Numbered from the stretch's first letter, positions 1-5,933 are shown. The stretch is DNA of 6,672 nucleotides from Patescibacteria group bacterium (GCA_022710815.1 JAKLGF010000024.1:1-6672), one strand, 5' to 3'. Program-made: numbers and translations. The notes: a model not told the origin generated them from the sequence alone.

Positions 1-55
1 GGAAATTATTATTCTCCAAGGTTTCTTTTTCTATATTAGTATTAAATCCTTTCAT
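1..55 (-). CDS. 5' end of an unidentified gene, cut by the left window edge
   Basis: An ATG at 55 to 53 on the minus strand opens a frame that stays open to the window edge, giving 18 residues that begin MKGFNTNIEKETLENNNF. The piece is hydrophilic, with no sign of a signal peptide, and too short to assign to a family. The case for a real gene is positional: a near-consensus promoter (81-109) points at it, with a predicted start of transcription about 20 bases upstream of the ATG. The only Shine-Dalgarno-like stretch, AAGGAA at about 70-75, lies 14 bases from the ATG, which is far, so translation may start weakly or further downstream. It runs in the same direction as the 457-residue gene to its right but appears to be transcribed separately. 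Confidence 0.55.
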   Translation of the reverse strand, partial: MKGFNTNIEKETLENNNF

Positions 56-80
56 ATTTTTTATTTTATTTTCCTTGCTT

Positions 81-109
81 ATTATACTTCCCAATTAAAA
101 AGATGACAA
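81..109 (-). promoter_or_regulatory. Sigma70-type promoter for the left-edge gene
   Basis: On the minus strand TTGTCA (109 to 104, five of six consensus bases) is followed after exactly 17 bases by a perfect TATAAT (86 to 81). Transcription should begin near 75, giving a leader of about 20 bases before the ATG at 55. Confidence 0.7.
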
Positions 110-118
110 TGTTTTTTG

Positions 119-142
119 TTAAATAATAATATTATCATTTAA
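119..142 (-). repeat. A/T-rich palindrome just after a stop codon
   Basis: TTAAATAATAAT is directly followed by ATTATCATTTAA, a 24-base inverted repeat with one imperfection. In minus-strand RNA the imperfection becomes a G-U pair, so the arms pair along their length apart from the few central bases needed as a loop; in plus-strand RNA it is an A-C mismatch. It begins 4 bases past the TGA of the 457-residue gene. No U-tract follows on the minus strand, so it is not a classical terminator; it may protect or weakly define the 3' end. Confidence 0.35.
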
Positions 143-145
143 TAA

Positions 146-1519
146 TCACATTCTGTCAGTAGAACTATCCCATTCCCCTTCTTTGATAATGGCCACATTC
201 TGTTCCAATATGTCAGAAACTGCTAATTGCCATTCTTCTCTGGAAGTATGTAAGATTCTGCCTGCATACAAGAATCTTAATTCTTGCAATTCAGGCATTC
301 TTTTAATAATGAATTTGAATCTTGTGTATTGGGGCATGTCTAAATCTTCATCAGAAATGTAGAAAAGATCTTTGCGGAAATTAGCAGCTAGCATGTATCT
401 ATTGATTTTGTAAATCAATTCGTCTGTTTCATGGGCTATTTTCTCCAAGCGCTTGAAGTGATCAACATATTCATGCTTATCCATAATACGGAAAAAATAT
501 GTTGTTTCTGTTTTGTCTTTGGCTGAAGTTGTTTGCAAAGCAATAGTATTTCCTGGGTCTTTAGGGGTTAAAGAGTAAATAGGGGCTAAAAACCAAGCAT
601 ATTGCTTGTCTGGGTTGCTATATGTCCCCATTTTCAATCCAATGGCTATTCTTTCATCCTGAGCTCTTTTCTTAAGATGCTCATATTGCTCCCCTATTCC
701 TAATTCTTTAAGCTTGTCTTCTAACATTGGCCAAATCTTCAAAGAAGCTGCATCAACATCTCTTTTCTTAGCTGCTTTTCCTCCTTTCATTAATATGGCT
801 AACTTCCTTATTGTAATGTCTTCTAATCCAGGCAACATTTTTGCCAAATCATTCTGAGTCTTCACTATTTCATTATTCAAAATATCTAAGAACTTTTCTT
901 TGAAGTCATCATCAACTCTGCCAATAGAAAGTTTGTCACCCAGTCCTAGGTTTATCACTAATTTGCCTTCACTTTCACTAATGCCAATCATTGTATTGTA
1001 GGGAAAGATTAAAAATCTTTCTGCTTGAGGCATAATTACCAAACAATTTTCATAAAGCCTGACTTGGCACAAAGTTTGTTCAAAGAATCTTCCTTTGTTT
1101 CTGTGCTCTCCCTGTTCTAAAGAAAAAATGGCATCCAAATCAGTTTTATGCAAAATTTGGCGGGCATACATTTCTTCTAATAATACTTCGTTCCATTCGT
1201 GGGCAAATTTATTCAAAAAATCTTGGCGCAAATTGCCAAGATGCCTGATGTCTATTGCCTGCTGATTAAGTAAATCAAATCTAATTGAGCCGTCAAAAAT
1301 TCTAAAGCTTAATATCTCTCTTAGAGGAAAAAATAGTTGTTCTTTATTGTCTAATTCCAAAGATATCCCATGCTCACTAAAAACAACTACAGCATTGCCT
1401 ACTCTGACTTTTTTATCTCTACGATCTAGAATATCAAAGTCAGCTCTTAAGGGAGCTAATTCTTTATCCACATATTGTTGGGATAATTCGCTTACTTTCT
1501 TTTTGAAGAAATTAAACAT
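146..1519 (-). CDS. Soluble 457-residue protein of unknown function, possible PH-like segments
   Basis: I do not recognise the family. The protein is hydrophilic and charged, with no signal peptide or membrane span, so it should be cytoplasmic. From the chosen start, residues 1-30 are a basic amphipathic helix (MFNFFKKKVSE). Residues about 38-95 are a run of short beta strands (VRVGNAVVVF, GISLEL, QLFFPL, ILSFRIF, SIRFDL), followed by a helix at 97-125. Residues about 145-215 repeat this pattern (CQVRLYENCLVIM, RFLIFPY, KLVINLG, KLSIG, then helix DDFKEKFLDIL). Strands closed by a helix, twice, suggest tandem PH-like domains; this is inference from pattern alone. The second half mixes helices with a strand-rich part (300-345). 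The frame is open back to a TTG at 1675, but the ATG at 1519 is preferred because the longer version would cover both divergent promoters. No strong Shine-Dalgarno site precedes it. The stop is TGA. Confidence 0.85.
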   Translation of the reverse strand: MFNFFKKKVSELSQQYVDKELAPLRADFDILDRRDKKVRVGNAVVVFSEHGISLELDNKEQLFFPLREILSFRIFDGSIRFDLLNQQAIDIRHLGNLRQDFLNKFAHEWNEVLLEEMYARQILHKTDLDAIFSLEQGEHRNKGRFFEQTLCQVRLYENCLVIMPQAERFLIFPYNTMIGISESEGKLVINLGLGDKLSIGRVDDDFKEKFLDILNNEIVKTQNDLAKMLPGLEDITIRKLAILMKGGKAAKKRDVDAASLKIWPMLEDKLKELGIGEQYEHLKKRAQDERIAIGLKMGTYSNPDKQYAWFLAPIYSLTPKDPGNTIALQTTSAKDKTETTYFFRIMDKHEYVDHFKRLEKIAHETDELIYKINRYMLAANFRKDLFYISDEDLDMPQYTRFKFIIKRMPELQELRFLYAGRILHTSREEWQLAVSDILEQNVAIIKEGEWDSSTDRM

Positions 1520-1544
1520 AGGCTCAAGATTACTTTGCAGTTTG

Positions 1545-1553
1545 ATTATACCA
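1545..1553 (-). promoter_or_regulatory. Extended -10 promoter of the 457-residue gene
   Basis: On the minus strand TGGTATAAT (1553 to 1545) is a perfect -10 box with the extended TGn element. There is no convincing -35 box at 16-18 bases, which is common for extended -10 promoters. The predicted transcript starts near 1538, giving a leader of about 19 bases before the ATG at 1519. It is divergent from, and about 60 bases from, the -10 box of the plus-strand gene. Confidence 0.5.
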
Positions 1554-1588
1554 AAACCAGCCCTATTTTCCCAGGATTCAGCCACCCC

Positions 1589-1617
1589 TTGACAAGAATA
1601 CAACAGTATGCTATAAT
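1589..1617 (+). promoter_or_regulatory. Full-consensus sigma70 promoter of the 144-residue gene
   Basis: TTGACA (1589-1594), a 17-base spacer and TATAAT (1612-1617) match the consensus at every position, and TG at 1609-1610 adds an extended -10 element. Transcription should start near 1624, leaving a leader of about 63 bases. This is the strongest promoter visible in the window and implies high constitutive expression unless a repressor acts here. Confidence 0.85.
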
Positions 1618-1673
1618 CATATTGTACTATAAGTCCTGAAAAAAGTAGTTCCCTATTGAGGCAGGCCAGTACC

Positions 1674-1682
1674 AAAGGAGGT
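1674..1682 (+). promoter_or_regulatory. Strong Shine-Dalgarno site fixing the start at 1687
   Basis: AAAGGAGGT ends 4 bases before the ATG at 1687 and is nearly fully complementary to the 16S rRNA 3' end. It favours this ATG over the in-frame ATG at codon 15. Confidence 0.85.
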
Positions 1683-1686
1683 CCTA

Positions 1687-2121
1687 ATGGACAACATTAA
1701 CAATCAGCTGAATGATGAGAATAAGGTTATGAGCTCTGCAAAAAGGCTCCATGGTGTTCTGGGCGCAGTGCGTGCAGACAACCCAGCCGGTACAATTGAC
1801 TTCAAGTCCGTTAATCTTAATGGACAAGTCAACAAGATCGTCACCGATTCCATCATTCCCAGCCCTAATCACCACATCCATTTGGAACGCCAGGTCTATG
1901 CTCTCTTAGATGAGAACAAGAGCCTGGTCGGGTTTATTGGACCCAAAGACGCACTTCACGATGTTGTGCAAGAGCTCGGGGACGGAATCGTCCTAGTGGG
2001 AACAGGTATCAAAACCGGAACCCCCTACACAGTCGCCCCCTTTGATCACAACGTCGCCCTAGACAAAGGGCTCAAGCCAGTGCCTAGGCCAAGGAACAAA
2101 GGCAAAGAGTCATTGCTCTAA
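1687..2121 (+). CDS. Small soluble orphan protein, 144 residues, strongly expressed
   Basis: I do not recognise this protein. It has no signal peptide or membrane span. The N-terminus (residues 1-20) is polar and Asn-rich (MDNINNQLNDENK), the middle contains a His-rich spot (PNHHIHLERQ, about 60-69) followed by alternating strands and helices (VYALLDENKSLVGFIG, then KDALHDVVQEL, then GIVLVGTGI), and the C-terminus is basic and Pro-rich (KPVPRPRNKGKE). The GTGIKTGTPY stretch is Gly-rich but matches no nucleotide-binding motif I can name. It is its own transcription unit, with a consensus promoter, strong ribosome site and terminator, and is divergent from the 457-residue gene. Composition is odd: positions 1921-2040 contain 68 G or C in 120 bases, against about 37-38 percent in sampled lines of the gene to its left. 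High expression or recent acquisition could each explain this. Confidence 0.85.
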   Translation: MDNINNQLNDENKVMSSAKRLHGVLGAVRADNPAGTIDFKSVNLNGQVNKIVTDSIIPSPNHHIHLERQVYALLDENKSLVGFIGPKDALHDVVQELGDGIVLVGTGIKTGTPYTVAPFDHNVALDKGLKPVPRPRNKGKESLL

Positions 2122-2136
2122 AAGCACCTTGTAATC

Positions 2137-2175
2137 AAAAAGCGCCAATCCCACAAAAGGGAGCGGCGCTTTTTT
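2137..2175 (+). terminator. Intrinsic terminator of the 144-residue gene
   Basis: AAAAAGCGCC (2137-2146) pairs with GGCGCTTTTT (2165-2174). Inside it TCCC (2149-2152) pairs with GGGA (2159-2162) around an ACAAAA loop, extending the hairpin. A run of six T closes the element at 2175. The matching A run on the other side means it could also stop minus-strand transcription. Confidence 0.9.
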
Positions 2176-2180
2176 GTTAC

Positions 2181-2209
2181 TTGACCTTTGTATTTTACAG
2201 CGGTAAAAT
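2181..2209 (+). promoter_or_regulatory. Sigma70-type promoter of the 193-residue gene
   Basis: TTGACC (2181-2186) and TAAAAT (2204-2209) are each one base from consensus, with an ideal 17-base spacer. The promoter begins 6 bases after the preceding terminator, so the two genes are separate units. Transcription should start near 2216, leaving a leader of about 60 bases. Confidence 0.7.
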
Positions 2210-2264
2210 ATATTTGGCCCCTTGAAAACTATTATTTGTCTTAAATTGTTGAAAGGAAGCCGGG

Positions 2265-2270
2265 AAGGAG
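2265..2270 (+). promoter_or_regulatory. Shine-Dalgarno site fixing the start at 2277
   Basis: AAGGAG lies 6 bases upstream of the ATG at 2277, ideal spacing, and supports this start. Confidence 0.8.
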
Positions 2271-2276
2271 TATAGC

Positions 2277-2858
2277 ATGTGCCACAGCATTCTGCCGGAA
2301 ACAGCGAGAACATTTCTTGGTAGGCTTGGTCGGCGCGATGAAGAAAACAAACTGATAACTTCAACTGTTGCTGGAAGCGATTATCTCCGAAGCTACCAAT
2401 TATACGGAGGAGATACTGTTCATGAGGTCTATCAAAACGGGATCGATGAAAAAGGAGCTATGGTTTGTTTGGCTGACTCATCTGGCAAGAAGTTGGATTT
2501 CTCTATTTGGTCAGAAAATTCTGGTTTGACACCCCAGATCAAATGCCAGGCGATAAAGTCTTTGGAAAACAATCATGGAAAGATTGACTGTACCAAACCG
2601 GTCGGACTAGCCAAGGTAATCCAATGCCAAAGCAATAAAATCGTGCACCTTCTCGACCTTGATGGGAAACCAATCACTTTGCTTTTTGGCAAAAAAGATG
2701 CCTATGCTCTGGCTGATCCAATAACCGGGTCTGTTGTTGCTGCCATCAAAAGTGACAGCATTATTGACCAAAACAATCTGACTGCCAACACTCGCTTCCC
2801 TTACCTGCTCTATCCTTTCGGAAAGACCCAGGTGAAAACAAAAAAAGACGAACGCTAA
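2277..2858 (+). CDS. Small soluble orphan protein, 193 residues
   Basis: I do not recognise this protein. It lacks a signal peptide and membrane span, so it is probably cytoplasmic. The N-terminus (MCHSILPETARTFLGRLGRR) reads as a basic amphipathic helix. The rest alternates strands and turns: about 27-60 (STVAGSDYLRSYQLYGGD), 60-82 (KGAMVCLADSSGKKLDFSIW), 110-145 (GLAKVIQCQSNKIVHLLDLDGKPITLLFG) and 146-165. The C-terminal tail is Lys-rich (KTQVKTKKDER). Four cysteines are scattered (residues 2, 64, 90, 105 and 117 region) without a metal-site pattern. The stretch LLDLDGKPITLLFGKKDA faintly recalls LLDENKSLVGFIGPKDA in the 144-residue neighbour. It is a single-gene unit with its own promoter, ribosome site and terminator. 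Sampled lines have about 40-43 percent G+C, intermediate between the 144-residue gene and the surface operon. Confidence 0.85.
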   Translation: MCHSILPETARTFLGRLGRRDEENKLITSTVAGSDYLRSYQLYGGDTVHEVYQNGIDEKGAMVCLADSSGKKLDFSIWSENSGLTPQIKCQAIKSLENNHGKIDCTKPVGLAKVIQCQSNKIVHLLDLDGKPITLLFGKKDAYALADPITGSVVAAIKSDSIIDQNNLTANTRFPYLLYPFGKTQVKTKKDER

Positions 2859-2865
2859 CACAAAA

Positions 2866-2897
2866 GGCGCCAATTACAAAATTGGCGCCAATTTTTT
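2866..2897 (+). terminator. Intrinsic terminator of the 193-residue gene
   Basis: GGCGCCAATT (2866-2875) and AATTGGCGCC (2880-2889) form a perfect 10-bp stem with an ACAA loop, followed by six T at 2892-2897. It begins 7 bases after the TAA stop. Confidence 0.92.
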
Positions 2898-2926
2898 AAA
2901 TCTATTTCTTTTTTAATAATCTTGGA

Positions 2927-2932
2927 TACAAT
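2927..2932 (+). promoter_or_regulatory. Probable -10 box of the tRNA-Ala gene
   Basis: TACAAT matches the -10 consensus at five of six positions and would start transcription two or three bases upstream of the tRNA 5' end. The T-rich -35 region (TTTCTT near 2905-2910) is a poor match, so the call rests on position and the -10 box. The preceding terminator makes an independent promoter necessary. Confidence 0.45.
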
Positions 2933-2941
2933 AAGAAACAA

Positions 2942-3012
2942 GGGCTCATAGTACAGTGGTAGTACACGGCATTCGCAATGCCGGGACGGCAGTCCGATTC
3001 TGCCTGAGTCCA
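2942..3012 (+). tRNA. tRNA-Ala, anticodon CGC
   Basis: A full cloverleaf folds by hand: acceptor GGGCTCA/TGAGTCC (7 bp), D stem GTAC/GTAC with loop AGTGGTA, anticodon stem CGGCA/TGCCG with loop TTCGCAA, a 4-base variable loop GGAC, and T stem GGCAG/CTGCC. The anticodon CGC (2974-2976) reads GCG. The acceptor contains G3-U70, the classical alanine identity pair, which independently supports the assignment. The discriminator is A at 3012; the following bases are CAA, so CCA is not encoded and must be added enzymatically. U8-A14, G15-C48 and G19-C56 tertiary partners are present. Oddity: the T loop is TCCGATT, with C where the almost universal T55 (pseudouridine) belongs. Confidence 0.93.
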
Positions 3013-3017
3013 CAATT

Positions 3018-3041
3018 AAAAAACTCCCTTGCGGGAGTTTT
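3018..3041. terminator. Bidirectional terminator between tRNA-Ala and the anchored surface protein
   Basis: AAAACTCCC (3020-3028) and GGGAGTTTT (3033-3041) form a 9-bp stem around a TTGC loop. On the minus strand the stem runs into six T (3023 to 3018); on the plus strand only four T follow. It therefore serves the convergent minus-strand operon best and probably also ends the tRNA transcript, 5 bases after the discriminator base. The TAA stop of the minus-strand gene (3042-3040) overlaps the base of the stem. Confidence 0.88.
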
Positions 3042-4128
3042 AAGATTCGGGTGGATTATTCTCTTGAGGAAAACTAACTGGTTTGGGTTTTCTAACAGCC
3101 CTAGGCTTTGTTGGTTTCTTTATTACACTCTCTTCTGTTTTAACAATCTTTTTAATCTCTGGTTTAATAGGCTGTATTTCTTCTGGAACAATCATTTTCT
3201 TTCTGTCTTTGATCTTGTTAACTAAAACAACAATGATAATGACTAGCAAGATTGAAAGTAATACCAAGAATCCAATCTTGTACATCATGTATTCCCTAGC
3301 CTGAGCTAATGATTGTGGACTTTCATCATCCCAACTCTTAAGTGGTTCTGGTCTAGGACCTAAAACATTAAAGAATAATTTTCTTTCATCAACTTTTTCT
3401 TGGCCTTTGAAAGTTTGGACATTGGCCCAATATCCTCCTTGAGGCAATTTAATAGAAGGAATTTTAACTTTAATTTCTTTTCTTTCAAAAGGACCAGCAG
3501 TTGGAATATTGACTGCTACTTCAGAACTAGCAATAGATTCGTTTCCTAGGGCATTAAAAGCTTCAAAAACTATTCTACTTGGACCAAAGTCCATATTCCC
3601 TAAATTCTGGATACCAATGGCAGTAAAAACTGGCTCTCCTTGATAAGAATCAGGAACATCTAAAGAATATACTTTGAAATCATAAATCTTTTTGTCAGTA
3701 ACATTAAGATTAATGTCTACCTGAGCTCCTAAAACAACATTTGATCCTCCTGTGATTCTATCTTTTTCAGAACTGATAGAAATTGCCACTGTTCCTGTTC
3801 TAGCTCCATAACTAGCATCTTTGGGAACTTGGACCACAGCTTTCAAATACATGTGCTTCTGTCCTTTGGGGAAAAGAAAACTCATTCCTGGTTCAAAACT
3901 AATCCAGCTTTCATAGCCAGGAGCATTTAATTGTAATTCAACTCTATCATCCAAAGAATCATCTTGGCGGGATAAAGAGATTTGTTGTTCGTAGCGGATC
4001 CCAGTTACCAAACTGTCATTGTAGATATATGGAGGAGAAATACCAAAAGCACTGCAACTTAAAGCATTGACCAACAACAAAAATGGCAACAAGAAAACAA
4101 ATAAAATTTTGTGCTTAAAACTTTTCAT
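3040..4128 (-). CDS. Exported, C-terminally membrane-anchored surface protein, DUF916/CscA-like layout
   Basis: The 362-residue product has, in order: a signal peptide (residues 1-28, MKSFKHK then a leucine-rich core ending near ALSCSA), an extracellular part of about 255 residues, one membrane span (about 285-304, GFLVLLSILLVIIIVVLVNK) and a basic Lys/Pro-rich cytoplasmic tail of about 58 residues. The extracellular part opens with GISPPYIYN and contains two beta-sandwich-like stretches: about 30-142 (ending YGARTGTVAISI... VDINLNVTD) and about 150-257 (FTAIGIQNLGN ... GGYWANVQTF ... KLFFNVLG). Known: DUF916 proteins (CscA) of Firmicutes share this signal-Ig-like-anchor layout and bind WxL proteins. 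Inferred: this is the membrane partner of the two secreted proteins upstream. An ATG at 4128 is chosen over the GTG at 4146 because that GTG lies in a hairpin and adds no Shine-Dalgarno site. The lipobox match (ALSC) is poor, so signal peptidase I is favoured. Confidence 0.85.
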   Translation of the reverse strand: MKSFKHKILFVFLLPFLLLVNALSCSAFGISPPYIYNDSLVTGIRYEQQISLSRQDDSLDDRVELQLNAPGYESWISFEPGMSFLFPKGQKHMYLKAVVQVPKDASYGARTGTVAISISSEKDRITGGSNVVLGAQVDINLNVTDKKIYDFKVYSLDVPDSYQGEPVFTAIGIQNLGNMDFGPSRIVFEAFNALGNESIASSEVAVNIPTAGPFERKEIKVKIPSIKLPQGGYWANVQTFKGQEKVDERKLFFNVLGPRPEPLKSWDDESPQSLAQAREYMMYKIGFLVLLSILLVIIIVVLVNKIKDRKKMIVPEEIQPIKPEIKKIVKTEESVIKKPTKPRAVRKPKPVSFPQENNPPES

Positions 4129-4140
4129 TAATATTACAAT

Positions 4141-4195
4141 CCCCACACCAATGCCTTGATTAGTTCAAAAAACGGATCAAGGCATTGGCATGGGG
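4141..4195 (-). promoter_or_regulatory. 20-bp-stem RNA hairpin between two surface-protein genes
   Basis: CCCCA-CA-CCAATGCCTTGAT (4141-4160) is an inverted copy of 4176-4195, with a 15-base loop. In DNA or plus-strand RNA the two CA dinucleotides mismatch; in minus-strand RNA they become adjacent U-G and G-U pairs, giving an unbroken 20-bp stem. It fills most of the 80-base gap after the tandem stop of the 574-residue gene and ends 12 bases before the ATG of the anchored protein. No U-tract follows (six T lie in the loop instead), so it is not a standard terminator. Likely roles are protecting the 3' end of the upstream message, a processing site, or limiting translation of the downstream gene. 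Confidence 0.75.
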
Positions 4196-4208
4196 ACTTT
4201 AATTGTTA

Positions 4209-5933
4209 TTACCACGTACTAGAAGCAGATTTAACTGCAGTGAAGTTTACGTAACCAGTATATGTATCAGCAAATGTTCCTAATGGAATCTGTAAGCCCC
4301 AATAACTTAACTTGCTTGATAATGAGGCTGTAGTTGTTGTTTTCAAAACTCCGATAGTAAATGGTGTGGCTGATCCACTTAAAGCAGTAGCAGCAGAATA
4401 AGCAACTCCTGAAGTAGCATATTTCTGTTGACCAACAGCAATGGTAGCTGTAGTACTAGCAGTACCAGTCATATTTCCTCCAGAAAGACTCAAATCAACT
4501 CCGGTATTTCCGCTAGAATAAACACTGGCAGTTTTAGGCAAAGCAGTTCCATCAGCAATTTCACTAATACCAAGACTTCCGTAATTAATAGTTGAACTAA
4601 CATTGAGAGCTGTATAGCTAGTTAAATCTCTTCCTGTTGAAACAGTACTGGAAGCCATTGTTGATCCATCTGAAGCGAATACTTTTGCTTTCCAAGTTGA
4701 ACTTTCCCAATAGGAACCAACATCAGTTGGATTAGCATGATAATAGAAAGTAGAAGTACAAACGTAAGTGTAAGTTATGCTTGATTGGCAAGATCCAGGT
4801 GAACAAGCAACATTGTAATAACATTGGTTAGCATTTTGGGCAGTACATCCTGCAGCGTCAATTTCAGTAGTAAAGAAGCTTGAGGTTGCTGAAGCAATAT
4901 CTGCACAACCATTATGATCTGTAACATCAGCCGAACTAGTAACAGAAACATTTCCTGTTGGACCTTCTCCTCCCAATGAAACATCAATATCTTCCCCACC
5001 ATGAATGGTTACATTAGAAACTGTTGGAGCAACATCATTAACAGCAAATGTTGCAGCTACACCTTGTCCAGCTCCAGTAGCAGCAAAGTTATGATTATCT
5101 TTTACGTATGGATAATATGTAACATTGCCATGGGCTTGAGGATCAGGAATAGCAAATGAGCAGGCAGGATTAGTTGATGATCCAGTTATACTACACCAAG
5201 TTCCTCCAGCTCCACAATTACTACTCGTTGTCCAATCATTGGATTTGCAGACATAAAGCGAAACAGTGTCTGGAGAAGCTGTGTCAGTATCGCTAGCATT
5301 AGCAGTAATAGTAATTGTTGCTCCTGGATCTTTAGGACCATTATTGGAAACAGAAATAAAGTTAGGTCTGTGATTAACCATGAAAGGAGAACCAGGATCA
5401 CCTGTTCCTGGAGAACCAGTAGAACATTGGCTAGCAGCAGAATAATCACAAGCAAATCCCCACCAAGCATTAGTCTCAGCCCAAGAATCAACTGTAGTAG
5501 TAGAACAAGTAGATTTGGCTCCGCTAGCTGTCACTGAAGACACGCACCAAGTAGTAGATCCAACTGCGCAAGTCGGAGCAGCATTGTTATTAGGAGTAGC
5601 TGTAGCTGAAGAACAAACAATTAAATAATATTGATCTCCATTAGAGTCAGTAGCAGTAGCATTAAAGGTAACAGAAAGACCAACATCAGTAGGAGTAGAT
5701 GTAGAAGAAGTTGGGTTTTCTCTAGGTCCGTCAGTAAAGGCTGGGGCAGACCCAGCAACTACGACACTGGTAGTGGCATTATCTGCTGCAACCGGATTAA
5801 GCTCAAATCTATTATTAATTCTTGAGCTTAGAAATAATCCTAGAAAAACAAAACCGATTATTAAGACTGCAAAAAGGGCTCTGTTGACAGTGCTCATATA
5901 TAAATTTGTTTTGTACTTTCTATTATAAAACAT
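4209..5933 (-). CDS. Secreted/anchored cysteine-rich surface protein with WxL-like C-terminal domain
   Basis: The 574-residue product begins with a basic segment (MFYNRKYKTN) and one hydrophobic span (about 18-37, NRALFAVLIIGFVFLGLFLS), either a signal peptide or a signal anchor. Then come Ser/Thr/Asn-rich modules: module 1 (about 64-186, Cys 107, 122, 130, 143, 161, 170), module 2 (about 188-300, Cys 229, 240, 247, 258), module 3 (about 302-425, Cys 343, 363, 371, 377, 382, 392), and a cysteine-free C-terminal domain (about 438-574). The 16 cysteines suggest disulfides outside the membrane. Modules 1 and 2 align with each other (ATDSNGDQYYLIVCSS with ASDTDTASPDTVSLYVCKS; TTWC with GTWC) and look like Ig/cadherin-type repeats. 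The C-terminus (YWGLQIP ... TYTGYVNFTAV) resembles WxL domains. The start at 5933 is set by AAAGGA 7 bases upstream. It ends in tandem TAATAA. Probable structural surface subunit. Confidence 0.88.
   Translation of the reverse strand: MFYNRKYKTNLYMSTVNRALFAVLIIGFVFLGLFLSSRINNRFELNPVAADNATTSVVVAGSAPAFTDGPRENPTSSTSTPTDVGLSVTFNATATDSNGDQYYLIVCSSATATPNNNAAPTCAVGSTTWCVSSVTASGAKSTCSTTTVDSWAETNAWWGFACDYSAASQCSTGSPGTGDPGSPFMVNHRPNFISVSNNGPKDPGATITITANASDTDTASPDTVSLYVCKSNDWTTSSNCGAGGTWCSITGSSTNPACSFAIPDPQAHGNVTYYPYVKDNHNFAATGAGQGVAATFAVNDVAPTVSNVTIHGGEDIDVSLGGEGPTGNVSVTSSADVTDHNGCADIASATSSFFTTEIDAAGCTAQNANQCYYNVACSPGSCQSSITYTYVCTSTFYYHANPTDVGSYWESSTWKAKVFASDGSTMASSTVSTGRDLTSYTALNVSSTINYGSLGISEIADGTALPKTASVYSSGNTGVDLSLSGGNMTGTASTTATIAVGQQKYATSGVAYSAATALSGSATPFTIGVLKTTTTASLSSKLSYWGLQIPLGTFADTYTGYVNFTAVKSASSTW

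Noticed and set aside
1520..1675. 52-residue N-terminal extension of the minus-strand 457-residue protein, from a TTG at 1675
   Set aside because: It would translate across both divergent promoters, has no ribosome site, and the sequence does not read like a protein N-terminus. The ATG at 1519 fits better.
1674..1692. Riboswitch or translational hairpin around the ribosome site of the 144-residue gene (GTCC-TAAT-GGAC)
   Set aside because: Only a 4-bp stem, and no larger conserved structure could be folded in the 63-base leader, so it is not enough to call regulation.
2956..3304. Plus-strand open frames of 89 and 73 codons
   Set aside because: One overlaps the tRNA and both lie antisense to the well-supported surface-anchor gene; they lack ribosome sites and read as low-complexity shadow frames.
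4129..4146. GTG start at 4146 for the surface-anchor protein
   Set aside because: The codon lies within the hairpin arm and has no Shine-Dalgarno site; the ATG at 4128 begins directly with a normal signal peptide (MKSFKHK plus leucine-rich core).
4775..5491. Leucine-rich minus-strand open frames inside the 574-residue gene
   Set aside because: They are out-of-frame readings of Ser/Thr/Ala-rich codons, with no independent start signals.
5922..5927. Perfect TATAAT on the minus strand with a weak GTTACA 18 bases upstream, as a promoter for the 574-residue gene starting at 5897
   Set aside because: It lies inside the coding region once the start is placed at 5933, where a well-spaced AAAGGA supports initiation. 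The AT-rich codons explain the match; a secondary promoter is possible but unsupported.
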